Assembly (NCBI GenBank): GCA_049999765.1 | Contig: JBNGIQ010007777.1 | Location: 1 to 53,586, forward strand | Reading direction: 5' to 3' | Source: Phaeoceros laevis | Taxonomy: Eukaryota > Anthocerotophyta > Anthocerotopsida > Notothyladales | DNA: 53,586 nt | Shown: piece after piece, positions 23,127 through 36,557 of the stretch | Numbering within the stretch: the stretch's first letter is position 1 | How the letters are laid out: each line of letters opens with the position of its first letter | Notes under the pieces: model-generated | Seen by the model: the letters and a program-made list of their open reading frames with translations, nothing else | What the model was told of the DNA's origin: nothing | Databases searched by the model: none | Made by a program: the position numbers and the translations under genes

Positions 23127-23852
23127 ATGGCCAGTGCAATTTCTTGTCAGATAGCGTCTCCCGTGGGTCCGCTTGCCAAACCTTTGCAAGCGGACGCAAT
23201 TGAGACAACCTCCTTCCAGAATTTGGAGGAGCGCCGTGACATTAGGATGGAGGGAAGGTGTCTCATCAATTTCAAGGATGAAATGAAGCTGCTGTCTCCG
23301 CGTTTCACCCTGGCCTTCGTCTACGGTACGCTGAAGCGAGGGTTCGGCAACCACTGGCTGATGCAGGAGCAGATGGCCAAGGGGCATGCTCGATTTGTGG
23401 GAGTTGCTTCCACGAGGAGCAAGTTCCCGCTTGTGTGCGGGCCGTTCCAGGTTCCTTTCTTGTTGAATATCCCATCCAAAGGGCAGCGGGTTCGGGGAGA
23501 GGTATACGAGGTTGACGACGTTGCCTTGGGGAAGTTGGATGACCTGGAAGGCGTTGGCAAAGGGCATTATATGAGGTGCCCGATTGTGCTCTCTGGTTTG
23601 CATCTGGCACCTGCCCTGGAGTCATTAGTGAAGGACCCTAATGTGTGGAAGACCGTGGAGTTTGAGGCAGATGCCTATTTTGCTGATTCTCATTACACGC
23701 CTGGGATGCTTGATGCTCCCCACATTGGTGCTTACACAGAGGAAGAGGCCGCTACTTACGTGAGGAGAAAAGATCGGCCTCAAGACAAATCCTTTCTGGA
23801 GCATGTGTACGAATGGATACAGGCTCGGGATGGTAATTGCGAGGTTGAGTAA
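23127..23852 (+). CDS. Gamma-glutamylcyclotransferase-like (AIG2/GGACT-type) protein
   Basis: A 241-residue single-exon protein from ATG 23127. The same frame is open back to an ATG at 22800, which would add 109 residues of low-complexity, plastid-transit-like sequence, but that ATG overlaps a TATA-like box. The catalytic domain starts near residue 60 with FVYGTLKRGFGNHWLM, the YGTLK substrate-binding loop of the cyclotransferase fold. It contains GEVYEVDDVALGKLDDLEGV, whose glutamate is in the position of the family's catalytic acid. Members remove gamma-glutamyl groups as 5-oxoproline from dipeptides or gamma-glutamylamines; the substrate here is not predictable. The stop codon ends exactly at the N gap. 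Confidence 0.83.
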   Translation: MASAISCQIASPVGPLAKPLQADAIETTSFQNLEERRDIRMEGRCLINFKDEMKLLSPRFTLAFVYGTLKRGFGNHWLMQEQMAKGHARFVGVASTRSKFPLVCGPFQVPFLLNIPSKGQRVRGEVYEVDDVALGKLDDLEGVGKGHYMRCPIVLSGLHLAPALESLVKDPNVWKTVEFEADAYFADSHYTPGMLDAPHIGAYTEEEAATYVRRKDRPQDKSFLEHVYEWIQARDGNCEVE

Positions 23853-23952
23853 NNNNNNNNNNNNNNNNNNNNNNNNNNNNNNNNNNNNNNNNNNNNNNNN
23901 NNNNNNNNNNNNNNNNNNNNNNNNNNNNNNNNNNNNNNNNNNNNNNNNNNNN
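23853..23952. other. Assembly gap of 100 N, probably artificial
   Basis: Exactly 100 Ns, the conventional length for an unknown gap. The 24 bases before it (GATGGTAATTGCGAGGTTGAG and TAA) and the first bases after it (ATGGTAAATTGGGAGTTTGAG and TAA) are near-identical. A run of 14 Gs with an interrupted G-rich tail follows (about 23980-24000). The right edge looks like an error-rich repeat of the left edge, so the two contigs most likely overlap. Confidence 0.85.
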
Positions 23953-24224
23953 ATGGTAAATTGGGAGTTTGAGTAAATCGGGGGGGGGGGGGGCGGGGCG
24001 GCATGAGCAGATCAAGTGTTACCGTAGCTTGTCCATCTGAATCTACCGAATGAAACTTCTGGAAGGAAGGACTTTGTGAAGTGTTTGGTGGCGTGAGGAA
24101 GAACACTTACGGAAAACATCGTCTATTGAGGACCGCTAAGAGTGTAGAATCTTCTGCACTGTTCGAGAAGGAAATCGGAGAAGTGGCATGCACTATGTCA
24201 ATTTGCCATGGTACAGCACCCCAA

Positions 24225-24555
24225 CTTGTATTTTAGGAAGCCCTTGTGCCGCAGAACACATAGTCTGGCAGCAAGATAACGGCTTACTGACCCTTACGCA
24301 TAGCATAGACCGTTAGAGAACATTGCTGGTGATAGAAGGCTAGCGCCTAATCAAACCTTGAAGGCTATTAAGTATTTGTCATGCGTGAACAGAAACTAGG
24401 GTACACTGTCAAATTGAGGCCCTTCTGCCACTAAAATTTAAATTCTGGCAGCAAGATGATGGGTAATTGACTCTAGGTTGCTTGCGTATAGCATAGAACG
24501 TTGAGAGTGGAAGTGTCAAAATTGCTGGTCTCTTGACTCAAACCTTAAGAGCTCT
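24225..24555. repeat. Imperfect direct repeat in a gene-free stretch
   Basis: Two segments of about 130 bases (about 24235-24360 and 24415-24550) share blocks in the same order: 'gcccttctgcc/gcccttgtgcc', 'tctggcagcaagat', 'gcatagcatagacc/gtatagcatagaac', 'attgctgg' and 'tcaaacctt'. The surrounding 24000-25270 interval has no recognisable gene and should contain the 3' regions of both flanking genes. Confidence 0.55.
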
Positions 24556-24938
24556 GTACGCATTGCCATGTGGAAAGGCATCCAGCTAAGGGCGGTACAC
24601 AGGCCAATATAGGAGGACAGGAGGACAAAAACGATTCTTATTCGGCGATTAGCTTAAAATATTTCCGGTCCCCCTTGGCCCCGAATGGACCATGCATAGT
24701 GAGTTTAACTGAGTTAGACGTGTAAGATCAACCAATTATGAACCATTTCGGGAAACTCAAACGACAAAGACATTCTTTTAATCTGGACTCCCAAACACTC
24801 AGCTCATCGAAGAGTATGCGAGATAAAGTGCCACGAGAGTAACATCGACAACCTTTCCCAAAAGCTCTCGTCACTGTGGATGGACAAAAATTGAGGATAC
24901 CCAGGAGTCTACCTTAATCTAATCTAGTTCACTAGTCC

Positions 24939-25026
24939 AGCGTAAAAGTACGGTAGGCTCACATCTATCGTCCTTCTGATATCTTTCTGCTGGAAGATAG
25001 ATATAAGCCTACTGTACTTTTATGCT
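24939..25026. repeat. Long foldback (inverted repeat) with a short loop
   Basis: Left arm from 24939 (AGCGTAAAAGTACGGTAGGC...) and right arm ending at 25026 (...GCCTACTGTACTTTTATGCT) are complementary over about 36 bases around a loop of roughly 16 bases. Most differences are transitions that leave G:U pairs on one strand or the other. It is either a small MITE-like foldback or a microRNA-precursor-like hairpin. No target-site duplication is obvious. Confidence 0.7.
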
Positions 25027-25270
25027 ATAGCAATAGCTGTAAAGGCACCATTGGGCCATCATCATTGTCCTACCGAGAGCGCCACACTACCTACACCGAT
25101 ATCCTGGCCGAAACCAAGGCAAAACGCTTCTGACTGCCCCTTGCTGCTACAGGCCATGTCAGTCATTTGGGACCATCAGCTGCACACTGCAGAGCCATTC
25201 TAGACAATCCACCTACACCCGAGAAAGATGTTCACGGTTCACCTATTTAGTTCCCAGCTAAATCTCGGTT

Positions 25271-29071
<3,801 letters not shown>

Positions 29072-30467
29072 AGCGATTACACTTGAGACTCTTCTGTGAA
29101 ACGGAATACAGCAGAGAAATGTCAGAGCAAGCTAAGCACGAGCCTAGTCGAACCATCAAAACCTACAGAACAGCAATTCCATGCTTGTTACCAAGAATGG
29201 ACCCCCTTGCGTGCAAGTTAAGAATACGAGCAAATCCTTCAAGACAACAAAAGCGAACAGAAATACTCCTGAAGGGCAAGCACTCTTTGCCAGAAACCAT
29301 GTACGTAAGCCTCTGGCGCATGCACTGGACAAGAATTCTTACACCCTTTCAAATCACAGCTACACCACCGCCTAGTCTACAGAGAGCTACCGACAAACAT
29401 TTACGACCTGCCGCACAGACTGAGTCTCACATGCAGAGCTTGCAGCTGCCGAGGGTAAAAAACAAGCGCGGTAGAGGTGGAACCCTAGAACCGTGTGCCG
29501 CCGCGCAGAGACGTAGTTGAAAGTATCACTGCTCAGCCTAAAAGAACTGGAAGCGGGTTAGCGAGCCCCGCAGGCCTGGATCGGCCCGGGCACGATCACT
29601 GCCGCTCCCTCCACGAACAACCGGAACAACGATTGTGATGGCCCAGGCAGCAAGAAACCCTAGTTTGGGAAGACGCAGCGGAAGGCAAAAGAATGCGAAA
29701 GATAAAGGTTGAGCCGCACTCCGAATTTAGATCGCGCTGCCTGCTGTCGGCCTGCCGAGCTTGGCTGCCGTTCAAGAGACGAACCTTAGTAATATGCAAA
29801 CCGAGGCCCTTTAACGGGTGGCTGCAAAGGCGACGACAAGGCGGACGGCCCCACCACTTTTCTTCAGTCCCCGTTCTCCGTATACTTACGTCATGCAGCG
29901 CTGATATATATATATATACATGTATATTTTATACATATATATATACAGAGACTAACAAACTTAAATTAAGTGTTGCGTAGCCCGCAGCCTCTCAAATTCT
30001 CAATTCCTTATTCCCACAAACACGGTTCGACGTATATAGTATCCGCAGGCCATTTTGCAACATGGAATTAAAGGTGAGCACCGGAGAATCAACAATGTGG
30101 GTGGGCAGGCCCTGAAGTTACTTCGGACCACACTCGAGAAATTGTACAACCATGTTGCTGGCGATTTCCGTCACCCACAACAGCATCGTGTGCAGTGCAT
30201 ACAATAACTGCTGGCGTTACCTTGTGTTTGCACTGGCAGAGCTTCACACAACAGATAATTTGCAGCATGTTCCAACTGTACACTTGGAGTTGTGCACCCA
30301 GAGCATCTGCATGGAAGGCCATGACCAACACTAGATCAGCTCAGTCATCTCGAAGAATACGAAATAAGTCTAGGGTTTACAACCTAATGACGCACTTACA
30401 CTAATCCGTCCGTCTGTCTGATTTTCGTCGGGACAAAACGTCTCTTGAGCAGTTAGTCCACGAAATG
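29072..30467. other. Intergenic between the two helicase genes, with an AT microsatellite
   Basis: No gene was recognised. Features seen are an AT-repeat tract (about 29903-29946, alternating TA with a short interruption), AACCCTAG-type motifs near 29475 and 29656 in the upstream region of the DBP2-like gene, and AT-rich DNA towards the 3' end of the downstream helicase gene. Confidence 0.5.
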
Positions 30468-33297
30468 TTATCTATCCCAGCCTGAAGGACGTTTTCTTTC
30501 TCGCCTGCAAAATCAATTTGGGGCTCCTGTCACTAGACATTCAACAATCGCAACAAGAAGCAACTTCAGGTAAGTGCCCAGACCAAACGTAAAAGCAATG
30601 GCTTGCCACACACCTTGAACCACCTCGGCTATCTGGAGTACTACTCGAGATTTTCGGGGGCGACGCAGCAGGGGGAGGAGGGGTGCCCCCCTCTCTGACA
30701 ACGGAGCTCACTCCGTTCTGAAAATAAGCACTGCTATTAGGTTGACCTGCAGGATGGACTCGGCCCTGCGATGTAGCTGCATATGATCCAGAACCAGTGG
30801 CACCACTGGCAACCCCCGAGGATGCTGCTACGAAGCTGTTTTTAAATCTCGACATCATTCCCATCTTCAAGGCATCCACAGCAGTTCCCCGATTTGGAAC
30901 CTCTCTTTCCTTTGGCTTTGGTGCAGCTGGAGCAGGTTGACTTGTTTTGATTGCAGAATCTGGATTGTACCCAATGCCCATCCCATAATCAACACCGCGA
31001 ACATTCCGGCCACCACCGCCACCTCCACTCCCACCACCAGAGCTACCACCACCTCGACCACGACCTTTGGAACTTCCTTTGCCCTTTCCTGAATGAAAAT
31101 TATGCAAAGCCTTTTGTTAAGAAGCTTGTCTCAGCATGGCCCCATACAAGCTATTTTGCCCTAGTAAGAACTCACTACATGACTTACCTCCAGTGCCTTT
31201 CCTCCCTTCTCTTTGAGCTCGAAACCGTCCATCCTGATCACAGTCATGGTCCACATTGCTGAATTAGATGTTATACAGAGAGCACCATGTATTCTAATAC
31301 TCGAAAGCCTAAGTTTAAAATTTATCTGAGCACTTAAACATCAGATACCTTCATTGCAAGGTCCATAAGGTCCGTGCTGATAATTTGACCTGAAGCAATT
31401 AAACTGCTTACAAGCTCTCCAGCAAAACGTGCTTCTTTCATAGTGATAAGGGTTTGAGCAACACCCTCTTTGTCACCTGCACGCCCTGTTCTCCCTATTC
31501 GGTGCACATGAGTGTCCATGTCCTTGGCAATATCAAAGTTCACTACTGTTTTTATGGACTTTATGTCAAGACCACGTGCAGCTACATCTGTGGCAACTAG
31601 CACATGGAAGACTCCAGTTTTGAAGGATTTCAAAACTTCCATTCTAGAGGATTGGTCCTTGTCTCCATGCAATGCTGCTACTTTGAATCCTGCTTCACCA
31701 AGCTTTCCTTCAATTTCCTCCACCCGAACCTTGGTAGATGCAAAGACCAGCACATCTCCGTCATCCACCATCTCAGGAAGCTTGTTGAGCAGCCAAGGCA
31801 ACTTGTCTATGTCTGCTGGAAGAACGTTTATCACCTGTGTAATATCCTCGTTTGCTTTCCCAACTTCACCAACAGTTACTCGAATTGGATCTACCAAAAC
31901 CTCCCTAGCAAGTCTCTCAACCCTGCGAGGCATGGTTGCAGAAAATAGTAGAGTCTGGCGGTCTGGCCTTATTTGTCCAACAATTGACCTGATTTGCGGC
32001 TCAAACCCCAGATCAAACATTCTGTCTGCCTCATCCAGAACCAGGTAAGTTGCCCTCGCCATTGTCAATGCTTTCATTTTCAGCATATCAATAAGTCTGC
32101 CAGGTGTGGCAACAACTACCTCACACCCAGCTTTAAGCTCCTTGAACTGCTCAAATTTTGACATCCCTCCGTACACCCCAGACACTTTAATGCCGTGAGC
32201 TTTCCCAAACTTTTTAGTTTCCAGGTAGATTTGCTGAGCTAGCTCACGAGTGGGAGCACATATTACCCCTATTGGTCCCTCTCCTTTACCAACTTCCTCT
32301 TGATCCATTAAGTGCACAATCATAGGCAAGACAAACGCAGCAGTTTTCCCTGATCCAGTCTTAGCAATACCAATCATATCCCTTCCTGATAGAGCCACTG
32401 GCAGAGATTGACATTGTATTGGTGTGGGAGCTTCATAACCCTGTTTGGCGATTGCAGCCCTTAAGGTAGTATCGAACCCAAGTTGGTCAAATGACGTTAC
32501 AGGCCGTGCAACATCAAAACCTGAAACCTTGATTGCCAGGGAAGACCGGGACGCACTTACTTCTTCTTCAGTCATACCTGCATTCACACAGCTAGTCAAA
32601 AACCATCTCAGACACACCTGGCTGGCAGATGACCACTTGCAGACACACCATCTCTAAGCTACAACATTTAAGCTACAACATAGTACTGACCAGAAATAGC
32701 CGGCGCTTCCTCGTAGAAATCCTTGGTGAACTTGTCGTAGTCAATATTATTGTGGTCCAGTGGTGCTAGTGGCTCAATCTTCTTGCGATCAAGCGTGATA
32801 ACTGGGTTGTCATCCGAGTCGTACTCCACCGTGCCCGCATCGACGGCCTTAGCGGCAGCATATACTTCCTCATCAGAATCGTACCCAGCATGAAGAGCCT
32901 CTGCTGCCAGCGACAACCCGGCGTCACGCCGGGCCCTGAGAAAGCTCTCCATAGGGTCGTCTTCCTCATCTTCCATCAAATCACGCTTCGGCTGCGGATT
33001 CACTGGTGCCTTCTTCACTTCCTCGTGGATGCCAACCATGAACGCATCCAGTGGATCGATTTCCTCTTCCTCCTGATTATCTCCTCTTCCAGCTGTGGCC
33101 TGGCCATGCACACCCCGGTCCCTTGCACCATCCTCGTCTTCCTCAAAATTCATGCTGTCGAGGTCGGCATCCTCATCATGAGCCTTGCGAGGTGGGGAAG
33201 GCACGTACATCCGACGCGGGACAGGGCCTGTCTCAAATTCATAGTTGGAACGCTTGCTGATGCCAAACCCCTCAAACCCAAACTTGCGCTTCGACAT
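30468..33297 (-). CDS. DEAD-box RNA helicase, DDX42/RH24 type
   Basis: The start is at 33297 (MSKRKFGFEGFGISKRSNYE), preferred over an upstream TTG. The N-terminal region is acidic, with DPLDAFMVGI and the DNPVITLDRKKIEPLAPLDH segment typical of the Prp5/DDX46-DDX42 group. A large exon (about 32570-31350) carries the complete core: [75 protein letters not shown] and HRIGRTGRA. Downstream exons encode an RGG/Gly-rich linker (about 31.09-31.0 kb) and a Ser/Pro-rich tail. The last exon (30470-30511) gives RRERKRPSGWDR, the conserved C-terminus. The DDX42 group joins U2 snRNP/SF3b early in spliceosome assembly. It is tandem and co-oriented with the DBP2-like gene but from a different subfamily, so not a recent duplicate. 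Confidence 0.92.
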
Positions 33298-33914
33298 CTC
33301 TTCAACTCTGCAGCGTGACACAACTCTAATGCCTACTAGTAGTCTGTCCGGGACACAATCACCTTGCTGCCTGCATCCTCGTTCACTCAAAACCTAGGAG
33401 GTTGTCTCAAGACTTACACACAGTTAATCCCACATCAACGTAGGCTACAATGAAAGCCTTCTTCTATCAACAATCTCCGTCTCTTTCAATTTGAGGACAT
33501 TCTGGAATGTGCTGAAACAACGAACGTCGACGACTTCAAGTTGATGTATAGGTCTACAAAATGGTCTATTCTCTTCGGGACTCGGTCCTTCTAATTACAG
33601 TGACTTAACTCTTGCTTTTACCATTGTCGCATAAACTCTAGCACAAAGTAACCGGTAGAGGAGTTCGTTCAGGAATCGTGCTTCGTGGGAGGGGACTACC
33701 ATCATTCACTTGAGGCAGTCATCGTTCACTGCGAACTTGAGAAGCTTCTAAAAATTTGTCATCGCCTTCCAATTGTCTATACAAAGTTACTCAAAGGTGC
33801 CTCAACACTCGGTCAGCTCATCCGGGAAACTGGACCTCCTACAACCACACTGTTCACAAGTGAAGCAAACAAGCACTCCCTAGCAGAAACCTCTAGGGCA
33901 GCTTGGCAGAAACC
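33298..33914. other. Intergenic, no gene seen
   Basis: About 600 bases between the start of the RH24-like gene and the stop of the universal stress protein gene. No recognisable open frame. It should include the helicase promoter and the stress-protein 3' UTR. Confidence 0.5.
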
Positions 33915-34463
33915 TCAAAACGAGGGCGCTGGCATGAGAGTGTCAGCCTCTTTCTCTTCCGGCAATCTCACCACCACCACAGGGACGTCACAATGGTGGA
34001 CGCAGTAGTCACTGACGCTTCCCAGGCGGGCCTTCCTAGATCGCTTGGCGGCACCAAAGCCCCTGCTCCCCATGATGACTGCCGTAACTCCCAACCGCTC
34101 CACCTCCAAGCAGATGCGCTCCTTCATGTCATGGTCCTTCACAATGTGTATTTTGTGAGCAATTTTGGCATCCACCAGCGGTTTGGCCAGATCCACCGCC
34201 TTGGAGGTTGTCAGGGCTTCAAACTCGTCCTCCATCAGCTGCTGCGATTCCGGCGAGGCGCCCTTAGCCTCCGGTTCTGAGGCAGGCCCCCAATCTGCAC
34301 CGTAGAGGAAGCTGGTCGGGCGGACATGGAGTAGGATCACATGGTCCCCCTGCCGCAGGTAGTTGGCCACGGCCCACTTCACGGCGTACGCGCTCTCATC
34401 GCTCAGATCCACGGGTATGGCGATCTTCCTGTCTCCCGGTGGCAGCGACCCTGACAGCGGCAT
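33915..34463 (-). CDS. Universal stress protein (UspA family)
   Basis: A 182-residue single-exon protein. It begins with a short Pro/Ser/Gly segment, then the Usp fold: KIAIPVDLSDESAYAVKWAV, HVILLHVRPTSFLYGADWG, a variable insert, VKDHDMKERICLEVERLG and the ATP-binding-type loop VIMGSRGFGAAKRSRKARLGSVSDYCVHHCDVPVVVVR. The GxRGxGxxxR...GSVSxYCxHHxxxPVxVV pattern is that of ATP-binding plant members related to PHOS32/PHOS34. A general stress or energy-sensing role is family knowledge. The single exon and ATG (34463) are clear. Confidence 0.9.
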   Translation of the reverse strand: MPLSGSLPPGDRKIAIPVDLSDESAYAVKWAVANYLRQGDHVILLHVRPTSFLYGADWGPASEPEAKGASPESQQLMEDEFEALTTSKAVDLAKPLVDAKIAHKIHIVKDHDMKERICLEVERLGVTAVIMGSRGFGAAKRSRKARLGSVSDYCVHHCDVPVVVVRLPEEKEADTLMPAPSF

Positions 34464-34986
34464 TCTCCCAGGCCTTGTCTGCCACAGCTAGTTTGCACCT
34501 CTTCCTCCTCAGCAAGTTCCAGAAACACCGCGCAAGCAAACAATCAGATCATAATGGAGAAACTCACCTCCCGCTTCTGCAGAAATTCCCTCCAAATTTG
34601 CCGACGATTCGCACAGAAATTGGTATCGTACTCTGATAGACAAAGCAAGGTCCCAGGCCGCTGTTTCCTCCTTGGCCTCCGGCTTCCTAGCCACAGGCTT
34701 AAACGGCTTCTTAATAGGGGTGACACATGAGCTGTCAATGCGGGAACTTTAAGTCTGCTGCTTGCGGTATAAAGTTCTATAAACCCCGAACCCACGGAAC
34801 CGCAGGTGTAGGATGTGTACTGTCGTGACGCGGTGAAGCCGCAAGCAGTCGACTACAACACGCCATACTACTAAGCGACGGTAAAGAAGTCTCGATATGC
34901 AAACTTCGGAGTCGGAGTTCGGACTTGCATTATTGCAGAAGCAAACTGTGGAATACTGGGAAACATGCCTGCAAAAAGTGGGCTTG
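34464..34986. other. Upstream region of the stress-protein gene
   Basis: No gene was recognised. Short minus-strand frames exist but have no domain and no good splice context. Probably promoter and leader. Confidence 0.45.
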
Positions 34987-35290
34987 TTAACCCTTAAGAG
35001 CCCCACGGGACAAAAATGTCTCTTGGGTCCACTTTGACGTTGTTTTCTACGATCTCCTATGAAAAAAAAAGTTTTTATTGCTTTATATGGTATTTTTAGA
35101 AAGGTGACGTCGTGATGCCGATCAGCCTATCACCATTTTTATTTGAGGCCTTGGCTGGCGGCCAGCAAGAAAGAATCCTCCAACGGGTGTTGACGGGCTC
35201 CGTTATGAGGTCGACGCCCCCGGGAAAGCCTAGCCGCGTGAGTAACGGGCGTTTCGGTGCGTTTTCGGTGCCCGGGCTCTTAAGGGTTAC
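34987..35290. mobile_element. MITE-like element with 16-base perfect terminal inverted repeats
   Basis: The left end reads TTAACCCTTAAGAGCCC (34987-35003). The right end, 35274-35289, is the exact reverse complement of TAACCCTTAAGAGCCC. The element is about 300 bases, non-coding, with a left subterminal GGGACAAAAATGTC. If the termini are CCCTTAAGAGCCC, the flanks are TTAA on the left and TTAC on the right, resembling the TTAA target of piggyBac-type transposons with one change. Assignment to that superfamily is inference. Confidence 0.6.
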
Positions 35291-35344
35291 CCCCTTTTCC
35301 TCGAAAGTTTGAAGTTTGAAGTGGTTTGGCCAAGTCGTTGTTAA

Positions 35345-35387
35345 AAGGTGATGATGGGGGGTGAGGGTTGTCCCCATTATCACCTCC
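35345..35387. repeat. Short GC/AT hairpin
   Basis: AGGTGATGATGGGG and CCCCATTATCACCT are reverse complements apart from one position, separated by about 11 bases. It lies 55 bases outside the MITE-like element. It could be a terminator-like fold or a remnant element end. Confidence 0.5.
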
Positions 35388-35500
35388 CGGCTGTGTGTAT
35401 GTATGTATGGAGCCCAGTGTTTGGGTTCAATATTGTGTGGAGTAAGAAATTACTCGTGCATTAATATCTGGAAAGTGCTTTATTGAATCTTCCCGTAAGA

Positions 35501-35540
35501 TTTTGCTATAATTGGACTATATAGTCCACTTATAGCAAAA
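35501..35540. repeat. 40-base near-perfect palindrome
   Basis: TTTTGCTATAATTGGACTAT followed directly by ATAGTCCACTTATAGCAAAA. The two halves are reverse complements except for one base pair, with no loop. The DNA around it is AT-rich and gene-free. Confidence 0.85.
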
Positions 35541-36557
35541 CTTTTATGGCTAGAATGGCTTACAAAGAATCCAATGGTATCATTTCTACTTTTTTAACAC
35601 AACACTTGGAATGCATAGAGGAAAAGAAACTTAACTCTTTTTCCAACTAACAAAATTGGCTGGCCCGGGTAAAAAGGATTAACACTAACATACAAGTATT
35701 ATCCACACTTCTGCCCAATGTGGAAGTTTCGAAGTACTTCTAAGAACTATTTTTGAATTATGTTGCTTTCTTACAATGTAATAATAATAATTTGTTTATT
35801 TCTCTTGTAATTCAAGAACTCAAAATCATGTACTAGTTGACTCCAAATCACATACTAGTGGACTCCACATGGAACCCAGTATGTTGTCACCTCTAAGTCC
35901 CAACAACTTCTTCAAATAATAATATTCAAGTTATTCTTCAAGTTGTAATGTTTCCATATCTTTATCACAGTCTTACTGATCTTGTCCATGAAGGCGACCA
36001 ATTTTCAAAAGGAGCTTTATCCCCTTCATCACTTTGTGACCCTGACTCATTGAAAGCTCGTTTCTAGCTTGTTCTCGAATTTTTAGTACGCACCGTTTAT
36101 GTTTCTGGGCTTAGCCCTTTCGCACCAGCTTTGCTCGTGCCCGAGGTTTTTCGGCCCGGGCAGACATGCCTAACCAGGCCGGTTTCGCGGGCTTCCCGTC
36201 GTTGTGAGAGTCTCGGCTTGTCTGGCCTCAATTGCTTGCTGGTTGTCTCGGCGCTTGGCGCCTGTCACCAAGGATTCCGTAGAAAACCACGCCACAAGAA
36301 AAAACAACTTTCAACAGAACCTTCTAAGAATTCATAATTCTGTCCGAAATTGGTAATGCTTTTGAATGAGTTCGGTGCTTTTTTTGGACGCAAGCTGCTC
36401 CCGCGGGAAACGTTAGTCGAGAACCCCGTGGGCGGACGAAACCGAGGCCGCACATAACGTTTGTATATGGTGCTTGTGCAGCAGCCTTGCCCACGGCTTA
36501 GCCCAGCTTACTGGGATCAGACGTAGCTGTGGCGCACAACTACCGTAGGCACATGAA
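35541..36557. other. AT-rich gene-free stretch
   Basis: Base composition shifts to AT-rich from about 35300 to 36070, with simple runs such as AATAATAATAATT near 35780. A GC-richer block follows (36120-36300). No open frame with a domain was found and no long terminal repeat is evident. The galactosyltransferase promoter should lie at the right end. Confidence 0.5.

Noticed and set aside
30468-33297. The two neighbouring DEAD-box genes as a recent tandem duplication
   Set aside because: Their flanking domains, intron structures and motif variants (SATWP versus SATMP, different N- and C-termini) place them in different subfamilies.
36131-36337. A short plus-strand frame before the galactosyltransferase
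   Set aside because: No domain, no splice context and only 68 codons; probably chance in a GC-richer block.
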